Source: Candidatus Nanoarchaeia archaeon (lineage in GTDB: Archaea > Nanobdellota > Nanobdellia > Woesearchaeales > JANQNE01). From it: a stretch of DNA of 64,000 nt. Positions 15,267-23,022 of the stretch are shown here, piece by piece (the first letter of the stretch is position 1; the number at the start of each line of letters is the position of its first letter). The notes under the pieces are model-generated. The model saw only the letters and a program-made list of their open reading frames with translations, ran no database searches and was not told the DNA's origin. A program made the position numbers and the translations under genes. The stretch is from assembly GCA_028279725.1 (NCBI GenBank), contig JANQNE010000002.1, positions 86,836-150,835 on the forward strand. Reading direction: 5' to 3'.

Positions 15267-15779
15267 TTAGTTTGTATCAATCAACAGGTTATATTCTCCT
15301 TTCCTGATGACCTTTGCTCCTGGGAATGCCTTGAGGAATTTCTTGTAGATGATTGTCTGTCCTTCTATTTCCATATGTTTTACCATCCACTGAAGTATTG
15401 CCACTTCCATGTCATCAATCGTTTTTTTAGGGTTACAGTAGTTGATCCAGCATTCCCTGTTTGTCTTGAAGTTCATGACATTCCAGGCAAAGTCAAAGGG
15501 AAAGACGAAATGACAGTCTTTTTTTGCCTTCAGTTCAGCAAGATCTTTATCTCTGCAGTCATCTATGAAGAAATCACCTTTGCCTTTTTCTTTTATTTTC
15601 CTTTCAAAGAAAAGTGCAGGACCGATGAGGCTGTCACCTTTGTAGATATTCATCTTTCCTGCATAGCTGGCAGCGTCAGGTCCGATGAAAGAATCTGCGT
15701 CGGTCGAATCTATGGTGATGGTGTAGGCGAAGGCCTGCCAGAAAGCGAGACAGAGGATTGTGAGAATAACGTTTTTCAT
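15267..15779 (-). CDS. Secreted protein, paralogue of 11913-12416
   Basis: A 170-aa protein with a signal peptide (ending WQAFAYT). It has four cysteines (DDCRD, KDCHF, RECWI, NYCNP). The C-terminal half matches the 11913 protein (FDF.W, EGQTIIYKKFL, FPGAKVIR, YNLL). The N-terminal halves differ, suggesting a shared C-terminal domain with different heads. Function unknown. Confidence 0.7.
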   Translation of the reverse strand: MKNVILTILCLAFWQAFAYTITIDSTDADSFIGPDAASYAGKMNIYKGDSLIGPALFFERKIKEKGKGDFFIDDCRDKDLAELKAKKDCHFVFPFDFAWNVMNFKTNRECWINYCNPKKTIDDMEVAILQWMVKHMEIEGQTIIYKKFLKAFPGAKVIRKGEYNLLIDTN

Positions 15780-15798
15780 AAAATTTCTCCTTATTAAG

Positions 15799-16470
15799 TT
15801 ATATGTTTATTTCTTTTTCCGGTTTTTTCTGTTCCTGCTGTTTCCTGAACTCTTCTTCAAGGCCTTTTTCCAGATCCCTGAAGAAATCATTTAGGAGCTC
15901 CAAGGTTTCATTTTCAATCTGCTGTCTCTGAACTTCCCTTTCTATGAGTTCCTTGTTATGGTTGAGGACTTTTATGACCTTATCCTGGAGCTGAACATGT
16001 CTTTCATAGAGGTTCTTGTAGTCTTTCAGTGTCTGGGTCAGATCTTTTGCCATCTTTATGGTTTTGTTCTCTGCGCTGACTGTCCTTTCACCGAAGCTTT
16101 TGTATCCTTCCATGAGCTTGTCGATTACTTCTTTGAATCCAATGACAGATTGGGTCAGCTGGATGTTTTCTTCCTTTACAATCAGGAACTCTTTGCCGAA
16201 ATCTCTATCTTTGATCCTTATATCTATGCTGTCTTCCAGATTCTTCAGGCTTTTTTTGACTTCAACATCAATCTGTCTGTTTTCTTCTGCTAGCTGATAG
16301 ATCCTTGTTTCAGAATTATGGTAGAGGGAGATTCCAGATATCAAGGCGGTGATTAATAAGATTATTGCCCTGACTTTTAATCTTTTCTCCACCACTATAA
16401 TGATGAAGGAACTCAAGGTAAAGAATACGCAGAACATGAACAAGGTATTACTAAGTGTAAGTCCAAACAT
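15799..16470 (-). CDS. Two-TM protein with long coiled coil
   Basis: A 223-aa protein. The in-frame GTG at 16476 overlaps the SD; the ATG at 16470 is 5 nt from AGGAG and is chosen. TMs at about residues 7-27 and 35-49. Residues 58-215 are almost all coiled coil, ending Gln/Lys-rich (RKQQEQKKPEKE). The layout suggests a tether or oligomerising membrane protein. Function unknown. Confidence 0.65.
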   Translation of the reverse strand: MFGLTLSNTLFMFCVFFTLSSFIIIVVEKRLKVRAIILLITALISGISLYHNSETRIYQLAEENRQIDVEVKKSLKNLEDSIDIRIKDRDFGKEFLIVKEENIQLTQSVIGFKEVIDKLMEGYKSFGERTVSAENKTIKMAKDLTQTLKDYKNLYERHVQLQDKVIKVLNHNKELIEREVQRQQIENETLELLNDFFRDLEKGLEEEFRKQQEQKKPEKEINI

Positions 16471-16528
16471 TGTCACTCCTTTGTTAAATTATTTTTTTCT
16501 ATATGTAAAGTTGTTATTTCTGAAATAA

Positions 16529-16566
16529 AAACCCCTGCTGGATGATTTCAATGAAGTGAGGGGTTT
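16529..16566 (-). terminator. Intrinsic terminator hairpin
   Basis: AAACCCCT pairs with AGGGGTTT; TTATTTC follows on the minus strand. The stem sequence differs from the GCCAGACCC family but the position is the same. Confidence 0.65.
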
Positions 16567-16579
16567 GTAATGGAAGGGA

Positions 16580-16831
16580 TTATTTTTTTCTTTTAAGGAT
16601 CTTTGAGAATGAAAGTATGCTTCCCATGACTAAGATGTAGATACAGAAAATCCATGTAAATAAAGGGAGTTTGCTTACTGCTCTTCCGGTGACGTTGCTT
16701 ACTGCTGTCTGGAACGAGGTGTCGTTATACATCATATCTGATCCGATTGCGATAAAGGCAAGGACAGTCCATGTTAATATGATGGCTACTGTTGAGATTA
16801 TAGCGAGATGCACTTTTGTTGAGATCTTCAT
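16580..16831 (-). CDS. Two-TM membrane protein
   Basis: An 83-aa protein with TMs at about residues 9-30 and 56-76, a loop between, and a basic end (KILKRKK). ATG after AAGGAC. Function unknown. Confidence 0.6.
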   Translation of the reverse strand: MKISTKVHLAIISTVAIILTWTVLAFIAIGSDMMYNDTSFQTAVSNVTGRAVSKLPLFTWIFCIYILVMGSILSFSKILKRKK

Positions 16832-16895
16832 CTTCAGTCCTTTTTCAAGTTAAATGATTTTTCCCTGTGTTACTCCTTTCGTTTACAGGGAGATG

Positions 16896-17399
16896 TTATT
16901 CAACTGTGTAAACTCCTTTTTCATTCCTGATCATTGTCGTGGAATCTCCGTCGTGCTTTTCTATGAATTCTTTGGCCTTGATATTGTCTATCTTTGCAAT
17001 GATCATTCCCAGAACGATCACAGTGAAGAGGCTCCAGTCTCCGATAAGGATCAGGGCGAAGGTTGTAATGAGATTTGTGATAAAGCTGAACTTCTTTTTG
17101 ATTATTTTTAGTACCGAGTTTGGCTTTGCGATATACTTTCTGGCAGACTTTATCCTGCTTTCAGTGTCTTTGCTGTCTTTTGGCTCTGTGGTGAAAGTTA
17201 TGAACAGAGAGAAAAAGATAACAACTCCTATCCACATTATTACCTCGAAGATAATGAGAAGGTTGTTTGCGTATGAGGCAAAGTCTTCATAATGGGGAAC
17301 TGGATGGTGGTTTTTGATAACAGTCAGTACGATCCATGCCCTGCATGCATAGATGAAGATAGAACCCAGGGTGCCGATGAGAAACCTTTTTAGTTTCAT
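16896..17399 (-). CDS. Four-TM membrane protein
   Basis: A 167-aa protein with TM pairs at about residues 7-27 and 48-68, then 104-140, separated by a charged loop (TEPKDSKDTESRIKSARK). AAAGGA precedes the ATG. Function unknown. Confidence 0.65.
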   Translation of the reverse strand: MKLKRFLIGTLGSIFIYACRAWIVLTVIKNHHPVPHYEDFASYANNLLIIFEVIMWIGVVIFFSLFITFTTEPKDSKDTESRIKSARKYIAKPNSVLKIIKKKFSFITNLITTFALILIGDWSLFTVIVLGMIIAKIDNIKAKEFIEKHDGDSTTMIRNEKGVYTVE

Positions 17400-17462
17400 G
17401 AAATTTCCTTTCGTTAAAAATGATTTTTTGTTTTATATAAATAGTTATTATTTCCGAAAGAA

Positions 17463-17502
17463 AACTCCTGTGTGTCATTTGTACTGCGCAAGTTGAGGAG
17501 TT
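17463..17502 (-). terminator. Weak terminator hairpin
   Basis: AACTCCT pairs with AGGAGTT with a long loop, then TTCTTTC on the minus strand. Confidence 0.5.
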
Positions 17503-17513
17503 GTAAAGTGGTT

Positions 17514-17945
17514 TTAGATGCCTGTCCCTTCATCCTTGTATTTTTCTTTTGATCTGTCAATCGCAGGTATTGTGGGATAAGGGACCACATAGAAGAAAGC
17601 TATGATGGCCATAACTGTCTTCATTTTTCTGATATCGAGATTGTTCCAGATAAAGAGAGTTATCATGATCGTAAAGATCATCAAGAAGAGTGAAGCTTTG
17701 AATCTGACCAAAAAAGTTAGTATTTCACTGTGACTTTTTGAGAGATTTTTCTTCTTTCTCTCTTCTTCTTCATTCCAGCTGTTAAGTCTGAAGTAAACAG
17801 CAAGGGCCATTGTTCCACTGAGGAAGATTATCATGGAAGTCCAACCGACAATCTGTCCGGTGGCACCTTTGATGAAATTTCCGGTTATGCCACAAACAAC
17901 AGCTATGAGGATAATGATAACATATACTTTTGTCATCTTTTTCAT
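17514..17945 (-). CDS. Four-TM membrane protein
   Basis: A 143-aa protein with TMs at about residues 6-24, 33-51, 81-98 and 107-125 and a charged loop (EEERKKKNLSKSHSE). It ends DEGTGI; the preceding gene at 18042 ends QETGI. AAGGAG precedes the ATG. It directly follows the 18-aa micropeptide. Confidence 0.65.
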   Translation of the reverse strand: MKKMTKVYVIIILIAVVCGITGNFIKGATGQIVGWTSMIIFLSGTMALAVYFRLNSWNEEEERKKKNLSKSHSEILTFLVRFKASLFLMIFTIMITLFIWNNLDIRKMKTVMAIIAFFYVVPYPTIPAIDRSKEKYKDEGTGI

Positions 17946-17959
17946 CTAACTCCTTTTCA

Positions 17960-18016
17960 TTAAAGATCAAACAAGAAACTGAGAAATAAAGCTAAAACTA
18001 AAATCCATCCTACCAT
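17960..18016 (-). CDS. Hydrophobic 18-aa micropeptide
   Basis: AAAGGAG, four nt, then ATG at 18016 encodes MVGWILVLALFLSFLFDL and TAA at 17960. The whole is one TM. The next gene's SD follows the stop at once. A second copy at 18332-18355 is disrupted, so this may be the working copy of a duplicated cassette. Confidence 0.45.
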   Translation of the reverse strand: MVGWILVLALFLSFLFDL

Positions 18017-18041
18017 AAAACTCCTTTTGTTAAAAGATGGT

Positions 18042-18284
18042 TTATATGCCTGTCTCTTGGTTTTCTTCTTTTTTTGGTTTTGGTATCTGTCTTAGGATGA
18101 AGATGCTCCCTGGGATGATGAGTGCTAAGCTGATCAGAAGCCCCATAAACAAAAGAGGCAAGGGTACTTGTTCAGTGGGTTCAAGTGCGCCTGCATAGAT
18201 CATGTGCATATAGATGAGTTGTATGCCCATACTACCTGCTATGATGCAAAAAATTATCATCCCTACTTTTTTTCTTTTACTCAT
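18042..18284 (-). CDS. Two-TM membrane protein
   Basis: An 80-aa protein with TMs at about residues 8-30 and 43-65 and a tail PKPKKEENQETGI. AAAAGGAA precedes the ATG. It is flanked on both sides by the repeated micropeptide cassette. Confidence 0.6.
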   Translation of the reverse strand: MSKRKKVGMIIFCIIAGSMGIQLIYMHMIYAGALEPTEQVPLPLLFMGLLISLALIIPGSIFILRQIPKPKKEENQETGI

Positions 18285-18291
18285 AAGTATT

Positions 18292-18367
18292 CCTTTTCAT
18301 TAAATGTCAAACAGGAAACTGAGAAATAAAGTTAAAACCAAATCCATTCTACCATAAAACTCCTTTT
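18292..18367 (-). pseudogene. Second copy of the micropeptide cassette, frameshifted
   Basis: About 75 bp closely matching 17951-18026, including AAAGGAGTTTT and the ATG (18355). One base is missing, so the frame stops after seven codons (MVEWIWF). It marks a tandem duplication of micropeptide plus downstream membrane gene. Confidence 0.5.
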
Positions 18368-18384
18368 GTTAAATTAATCATCAA

Positions 18385-18412
18385 CCTATATATTAAGTTG
18401 TTATTTCCGAAA
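18385..18412 (-). promoter_or_regulatory. Best copy of the array promoter-like motif
   Basis: On the minus strand TTTCGGAAATAACAAC is followed by TTAATATATAGG, directly after the terminator at 18418. The same pattern recurs after most terminators of the array. The AATATA block could be a -10 element; no clear TTGACA is present. Confidence 0.5.
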
Positions 18413-18417
18413 CAAAA

Positions 18418-18455
18418 AGCCGGACCCATATTGGGCTAGAACATGAGTCCGGCTT
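18418..18455 (-). terminator. Intrinsic terminator (GCCGGACC family)
   Basis: AAGCCGGACCCAT pairs with ATGAGTCCGGCTT (one mismatch); TTTTTGTTT follows on the minus strand. It ends the 18464-19507 gene. Confidence 0.8.
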
Positions 18456-18463
18456 GGGGCGAG

Positions 18464-19507
18464 TTAGACTGTTGCTGTTTGCTGCTGTTCTTCGATCTCT
18501 TTGATTTCCTGCAGCCTTTTCTGGAGCTTTTCTTTTTCCTTCTGAAGCTTTGACTTCTTTGCTTCTTCTCTTTCTCTTGCTTCTGCTTCGTTGATGTCCT
18601 GCAGTTTTTTTCCGATCGATTCCGAAAGTGTTTCCTTTAATATAACGCCCTTTTTCCTGGCATCTCCTTTTATTAAGCCAAGTTTTGTTATCTCTACCAT
18701 AACCAAAAGTGCTGCAAATGTTACTATGATTACCCAAAAGAATAAGGGGGTGGAAAGTACCAGGACAATGCAGAAAACTACTGTAATGATGGAGATGATC
18801 GGTGATCGGTTAATCATCTCTGAAAGGATCCTGAACGGAATCTTGAATATTGCTTTTAGTTTTTTTAGTAAGTTCTTTGGCATGATCAGGATCAGAGCAG
18901 TTTCCAGAATGATCTTTTCTATAGACCTCACCATCATCATGGTCTCTCTCCATTCCCTCTTTAGGTTCTTCCTGATGCTGTTTTTTGTTTTAGGATCCAT
19001 TGATAATCCGTCAGAGAACCTTCTGAGCATATTCAGGATCTTGTTGATGCACAGCATTAGAGTCAACAGGTAAATCAGAGGGAAGAGAGCTACCAGCGCT
19101 TTTTCAATCGGATTTTTCATGGAGTAGTAAAAGCTAATGTATGATTCCTTGTAGCTGATTATCCGGTTCCTGAACCTGAGCCATGAAATATACAGCCCAT
19201 CATTTTTTCTTTTACTCCATTCCTTTCTTAGCTGCTTTCTGACTGTCTTGTTAAGCTCAAAGTCTTTGTCCCTTAGAGAATAACATTCTCTGCTTCTTTT
19301 AATGCGCTCAGCTTTCAATGAGTCGATCTTTTTAAGGTTAAGAGCGCGTTTTGCTTTTTTGAGCTGTGGATCGTATTCATCTTTAGTCCATTTTTCAAAA
19401 GCAAGACAACGTTCAACGGTTTCTTGGACATCTGCTTCGGTGAAATTTATTTTTCCGAACACAAGTGTACTGCTTATGAGAATGGTAAGGATGATGAAAA
19501 GTTTCAT
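18464..19507 (-). CDS. Large membrane protein with periplasmic helix and cytoplasmic coiled coil
   Basis: A 347-aa protein. A signal peptide (ending TLVFGK) is followed by a charged helical region (about 20-125), TMs near 133-158, 206-225 and 241-280, and a C-terminal coiled coil (about 295-345) ending EEQQQTATV. ATG after GGGAG. No family recognised; it is the longest complete product of the array. Confidence 0.65.
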   Translation of the reverse strand: MKLFIILTILISSTLVFGKINFTEADVQETVERCLAFEKWTKDEYDPQLKKAKRALNLKKIDSLKAERIKRSRECYSLRDKDFELNKTVRKQLRKEWSKRKNDGLYISWLRFRNRIISYKESYISFYYSMKNPIEKALVALFPLIYLLTLMLCINKILNMLRRFSDGLSMDPKTKNSIRKNLKREWRETMMMVRSIEKIILETALILIMPKNLLKKLKAIFKIPFRILSEMINRSPIISIITVVFCIVLVLSTPLFFWVIIVTFAALLVMVEITKLGLIKGDARKKGVILKETLSESIGKKLQDINEAEAREREEAKKSKLQKEKEKLQKRLQEIKEIEEQQQTATV

Positions 19508-19552
19508 TATGAAACTCCCTGGTTTAAATTTATGGTTTGTCTTTGAATGAAT

Positions 19553-20104
19553 TTACCGATTTATCTTTGCGAGGGCCTGCAGGATCCTTTCTTTTTTCCA
19601 AGGGTTAATAATGACTGCAGATTTTAGTTCTTCTGTGATAGAAGAAATAACTTGTTTTGTCAGTTCCTCTTTCTTGTGCATCCTGTCGATCCTTCGCTTT
19701 GCTGAGCTGAACAGAAGTCCTAATTTGTCTAGACTGTCTGAGAGTGATTTTTCTGACTCCTCAAGGCTGCATTTTGAATTACGTAATTCATTTTCTATAC
19801 GTTTTGCTCTCAGAAGAACCAATGCCCAGATTATGTTACTTAAAATAAAGACCATCATTGAAACAGCTATGGTCTTCTCTAATGTGTTTCCTGAAATTAT
19901 GAACCAAGTAGGTGTACCAAAACCAAATAATAGGATCATCCAGATGATGTCTTTATCAGTAGTTCTTATAGTTACAAGAAACAAGATCACTCTTGCGATC
20001 CACAAAGTTGTTTTTCCAATTCTGATGTGATCTGTGAAGATGAAAGAAAGGCACAGGATAATTGTGCAGATGACAGAGATGAGATATTTCTTTTCAGATC
20101 TCAT
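19553..20104 (-). CDS. Membrane protein with C-terminal coiled coil
   Basis: A 183-aa protein with about four TMs (residues 9-99), then a coiled coil (about 100-155, RAKRIENELRNSKCSLEESE) and a helical end. AAGGAG precedes the ATG. Function unknown. Confidence 0.65.
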   Translation of the reverse strand: MRSEKKYLISVICTIILCLSFIFTDHIRIGKTTLWIARVILFLVTIRTTDKDIIWMILLFGFGTPTWFIISGNTLEKTIAVSMMVFILSNIIWALVLLRAKRIENELRNSKCSLEESEKSLSDSLDKLGLLFSSAKRRIDRMHKKEELTKQVISSITEELKSAVIINPWKKERILQALAKINR

Positions 20105-20135
20105 TGAAAACTCCTTAATGAGTCTGGTTAAAAAG

Positions 20136-20174
20136 AAGCCGGACCCTTATTGGGTTAGGACAAGAGTCCGGCTT
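20136..20174 (-). terminator. Intrinsic terminator (GCCGGACC family)
   Basis: AAGCCGGACCCTT pairs with AAGAGTCCGGCTT; CTTTTTAACC follows on the minus strand. It ends the unit 20977-20197. Confidence 0.8.
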
Positions 20175-20196
20175 TTACCCCGAACAGAAAAGCAGG

Positions 20197-20460
20197 TTAG
20201 AGTACAGACTTGAGCAACGAACCGAAAAGGTCAATGATCGCTGATACTATCCATCTTCCAGCACCTAATGCTATCTCTAATACATCATCAAATGTGATGA
20301 TCTCAAAGAAGATGAGAGCACCTGCAATGACGATGGCCAGGATGATGAGACCTATAAGAGCGTATAATACGTTCTTAAAAGTCTTTACAAGGACAACCAA
20401 CACGATAATCCCTACAACAATGCCGACTAGAATAAGTATGGCAGTTCCAGCATCCATCAT
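20197..20460 (-). CDS. Very hydrophobic small membrane protein
   Basis: An 87-aa protein with TMs at about residues 6-27 and 33-53, and an amphipathic C-terminus (WIVSAIIDLFGSLLKSVL). Two adjacent ATGs: the one at 20460 overlaps the upstream TGA, and the one at 20457 is better spaced from AGGAGG. Holin-like size, but no motif to claim that. Confidence 0.6.
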   Translation of the reverse strand: MMDAGTAILILVGIVVGIIVLVVLVKTFKNVLYALIGLIILAIVIAGALIFFEIITFDDVLEIALGAGRWIVSAIIDLFGSLLKSVL

Positions 20461-20669
20461 ATACCTCCTTTTTTGTTATTATCTTTGTTTTTGTAGAGCC
20501 AGAGAACACCAACTCCGAAAGCGACGAAGGAAGCAACAGCAGTCATTACACATGCTATTGTAGCAACTTCGCCGAGTTCGAAGAACCGAGATCTTGGCAG
20601 AGAACCCATGATCACGAAAAGAACAAGGTTCAATGCGCAGAGAATCTCTACGAATTTTGTTGTTTTCAT
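20457..20669 (-). CDS. Two-TM small membrane protein
   Basis: A 70-aa protein with TMs at about residues 8-24 and 39-58 and tail KNKDNNKKGGI. ATG after AAAGGAGG. It overlaps the next gene by four bases. Function unknown. Confidence 0.65.
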   Translation of the reverse strand: MKTTKFVEILCALNLVLFVIMGSLPRSRFFELGEVATIACVMTAVASFVAFGVGVLWLYKNKDNNKKGGI

Positions 20670-20680
20670 ATATACCTCCT

Positions 20681-20977
20681 TTATAATATACGTTTGAATA
20701 AAAATATCAAAGCTAAGATCGAAAGCAGAGTTGCTAATCCAAGCGGACCAAGAAATGCATCTTTCTGGGTCTTGTGCCGGAAAGTGAAAACTCCGATCCA
20801 GATACCAAGAAAACCACCAAGAAAACCAAGTATGTAAAAGGTTTTTTCAGGGATGCGGGGAAGTTTCGCTTTTGCAAAGATCTTGTCAAAAGCCATGAGA
20901 GTGAGACCGATCAGATTTGCAATAACAAAGTAAGCGATGACCTGGTGAGCTGTGATTAGCTGAATTAATGTATCCAT
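20681..20977 (-). CDS. DUF1294 membrane protein
   Basis: A 98-aa protein. It has the family pattern: an N-terminal TM, N-containing LMAFDKIFAK, RIPEKTFYILGFLGGFLG, then FRHKTQKDAF and a final TM. DUF1294 proteins are small inner-membrane proteins of unknown role, common in bacteria and also found in archaea and phages. First gene of the left array, with the only clear promoter just upstream. Confidence 0.85.
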   Translation of the reverse strand: MDTLIQLITAHQVIAYFVIANLIGLTLMAFDKIFAKAKLPRIPEKTFYILGFLGGFLGIWIGVFTFRHKTQKDAFLGPLGLATLLSILALIFLFKRIL

Positions 20978-21677
20978 GTTAATCTCCTTTTTTATTAAGT
21001 TAAAATTAGTTTTTCCATTATATACAAACTTTTTCCGTTAAGAATCAGTGTTTTTTCATCAAATCTATTATAGATGTCTCTATATCAAACTCTTCTTTTC
21101 CGACGAGAAAAGCATTCAATTCTGGCTTTTCCCTTGCTGTCCGAGGCTTTTACGCTTTTTTTAGGAAACGTGTTTTTCGTGACATTGAGTCCGATCTTTC
21201 CTAAAAATAGCTATGCCCTGCAACCAAAAACAACAACACAATCAAAGTCAAATTTTGATCAATGGTGTGCTATGCAAAAGTTGCGCAGCTGAAATTTTTC
21301 CGCAAAAATACGGTGTGGAAAAATTTGGTTAAGTTCTTTCTAAATGAATTGATGAATATGAATATGTGAATAAGTTGTGAAACTGGGATAAGTGAATCTA
21401 AAAGAAACTAAATCATTGGGGATTGATTTTTGAAATGACATCTGTAATTCTCTCAAATGTGTTTATTATTACCTACTAGTAGTAATAACTTATATATAAA
21501 GCTTTCGGTTTTGTTGTCTCTATTAGGTGGTTACTAAAAAGAAATCGCTTTTTACAGCCTATATGAGCTAAAATAAAGGGCAAAAGAAGGGAGATTTTAA
21601 TCAGCGAAACATTTATATAGCTTTGATTGTTTAAATGGCTTATACTACTTATAAACAAAAAAAGATGGTGATGGTCT
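20978..21677. other. Junction zone between the two halves, no gene called
   Basis: About 700 bp. It holds the left-array promoter (21017-21022), an 11-bp perfect inverted repeat (21158-21168 with 21197-21207), a 10-bp one (21292-21301 with 21317-21326), a palindromic patch around TACTAGTA (about 21466-21488), and TATA-like boxes for the rightward gene (21609-21618 and 21650-21657). A 72-codon plus frame (21074-21292) has no SD, TATA support or recognisable protein. Confidence 0.6.
21017..21022 (-). promoter_or_regulatory. -10-like TATAAT of the left array
   Basis: Minus strand GTATATAATGG, 40 nt upstream of the DUF1294 ATG and its GGAG. A -35 is not obvious. It could also pass as an archaeal TATA box, so it does not settle the origin of the array. 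Confidence 0.45.
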
Positions 21678-22379
21678 ATGGATAATGATGAATATGAGTT
21701 GATGCCGCATAAAGCATTAGCAGGTATGAAAAAAGAGCTAGCAGAGTTAAGGACACATGCAGCAAGTATTGAGCCTAAGACTGGGCTTCCGAAAGAGACT
21801 TCAACTTCTATCGATAACTTAACAAAATCAATCAATTCTATGATGGGTTTGTTTAAAAAGGCAAGTGAAGAGATGAAGCTGGAAGAAAGAGATGAACAAT
21901 TACTGGGAAAGCAGATCAAGCCTTTGATGGAAAAGATTGATATGCTTCTGGACCAGAATAAGAAGATAGCAAAAGGAATAGTCGCAGTTGCGGATCTTGT
22001 AAAGGAAAAGATACCTGAGATAGAGAAAAAGGTGGATGAAGAAGAAGAGTATATGAAAAAGGAAGTTGAAAGGCATGAGGAGAAGAAGGTTAAGATGCCT
22101 CCACCAGGAATGGATATGGGTCCACCACCAGGAGCTATGCCTCCTTCAGGTATGCCACCTCCACCAGGCGGAATGCCTCCACCACCGGGAGTTCCTTCAG
22201 AGATGCCAGAGCATCTGCCTCCATTAGGAGCTGAAGCACCAGGAGGAATACCACCTCCACCAGGCGGAATGCCTCCACCACCAGGAGGACCAGTGCCTCC
22301 GGGATCAGCGCCAGGACCTATGCCTGGACTAGAAGAGAAGCCAAAGAAAGGATTATTAGGTGGATTGTTCAAGAAATAA
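21678..22379 (+). CDS. Coiled-coil protein with Pro/Gly-rich tail, DPANN type
   Basis: A 233-aa protein. The N-terminus (DEYELMPHKALAGMKKELAEL) and helical region to about residue 137 look like a coiled coil. Residues 140-220 are repeats of GMPPPPGG type, and it ends KKGLLGGLFKK. Such proteins recur in DPANN genomes without known function. The first gene with archaeal character. The DNA repeat makes a long mirror frame on the other strand that is not a gene. Confidence 0.65.
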   Translation: MDNDEYELMPHKALAGMKKELAELRTHAASIEPKTGLPKETSTSIDNLTKSINSMMGLFKKASEEMKLEERDEQLLGKQIKPLMEKIDMLLDQNKKIAKGIVAVADLVKEKIPEIEKKVDEEEEYMKKEVERHEEKKVKMPPPGMDMGPPPGAMPPSGMPPPPGGMPPPPGVPSEMPEHLPPLGAEAPGGIPPPPGGMPPPPGGPVPPGSAPGPMPGLEEKPKKGLLGGLFKK

Positions 22380-22380
22380 A

Positions 22381-23022
22381 ATGAGCGGTCACTTCACTGT
22401 TAGTTCTGAAGAAGTTGAGAATCTAAGTGAGAGATCTCTTAAGAATTTTATGAAGCATGTTCTTACAGTTACGAAGAAAGAAGAAGACAGAGCTAAAGCT
22501 AGAGATGCTTTAGCAAAGCACTTACAGAAGATAAAAAAAGAAGCTAAAACAACGAAGAAAAGCAAAGATACATTGAATAAACACTTAGTAGAACTGGAGA
22601 ATAAAGTTCAGGATCTTCTGGAGAAAGAAGCTAAATTATTACGTGGACAAGAGTATGAGAACAAGACTATCCAGGAATTGAGGAAGAAAATTGAAGATCT
22701 GGAAGAGCAGCTTATACAGAAGGATGCTGAGAACAGGAACCTATTGAACATAAACAGAGAGAATATCCAGACAATGCAAATATCAATCAATGCTTTGAGA
22801 GCTAAGCTTAAGGAATATATCGAAGAGAGGACAGAAAGAGAGAGAAAGATGTTGGAGCTGGAGAACAAGATCAATCTTAAAGTCAGATATAAAGAGCCTG
22901 CTGCTTTAAAGAAATTAGAGCAGAAATATATCGATCTGAAGAATAAGGAGAAGTCTGATGAAGAGACCTTGAATAAGCTGAGAGAAAGGATAAATCTTCT
23001 GAGAGAGAAAGCAAGGAATTAG
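22381..23022 (+). CDS. Coiled-coil protein
   Basis: A 213-aa protein. An in-frame GTG at 22360 lies inside the upstream gene; the ATG at 22381, one base after its TAA, is chosen. Residues 30-213 are continuous charged heptads (KHLVELENKVQDLLEKEAK). Likely co-transcribed with the Pro-rich coiled-coil gene. Function unknown. Confidence 0.65.
   Translation: MSGHFTVSSEEVENLSERSLKNFMKHVLTVTKKEEDRAKARDALAKHLQKIKKEAKTTKKSKDTLNKHLVELENKVQDLLEKEAKLLRGQEYENKTIQELRKKIEDLEEQLIQKDAENRNLLNINRENIQTMQISINALRAKLKEYIEERTERERKMLELENKINLKVRYKEPAALKKLEQKYIDLKNKEKSDEETLNKLRERINLLREKARN

Noticed and set aside
20197-20460. Phage holin
   Set aside because: Size and hydrophobicity fit, but there is no lysin next to it and no family motif.
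1-20977. Integron cassette array (same-strand small genes with hairpins)
   Set aside because: The hairpins are followed by T runs like terminators, no GTTRRRY-type attC core repeats, and no integrase in view.
21074-21292. 72-codon plus frame at the junction
   Set aside because: No SD or well-placed TATA; protein has no family pattern and overlaps the inverted repeats.
21476-22372. 298-codon minus frame rich in Gly/Pro/Ser
   Set aside because: It is the mirror of the Pro-rich repeat in the real plus-strand gene 21678-22379.
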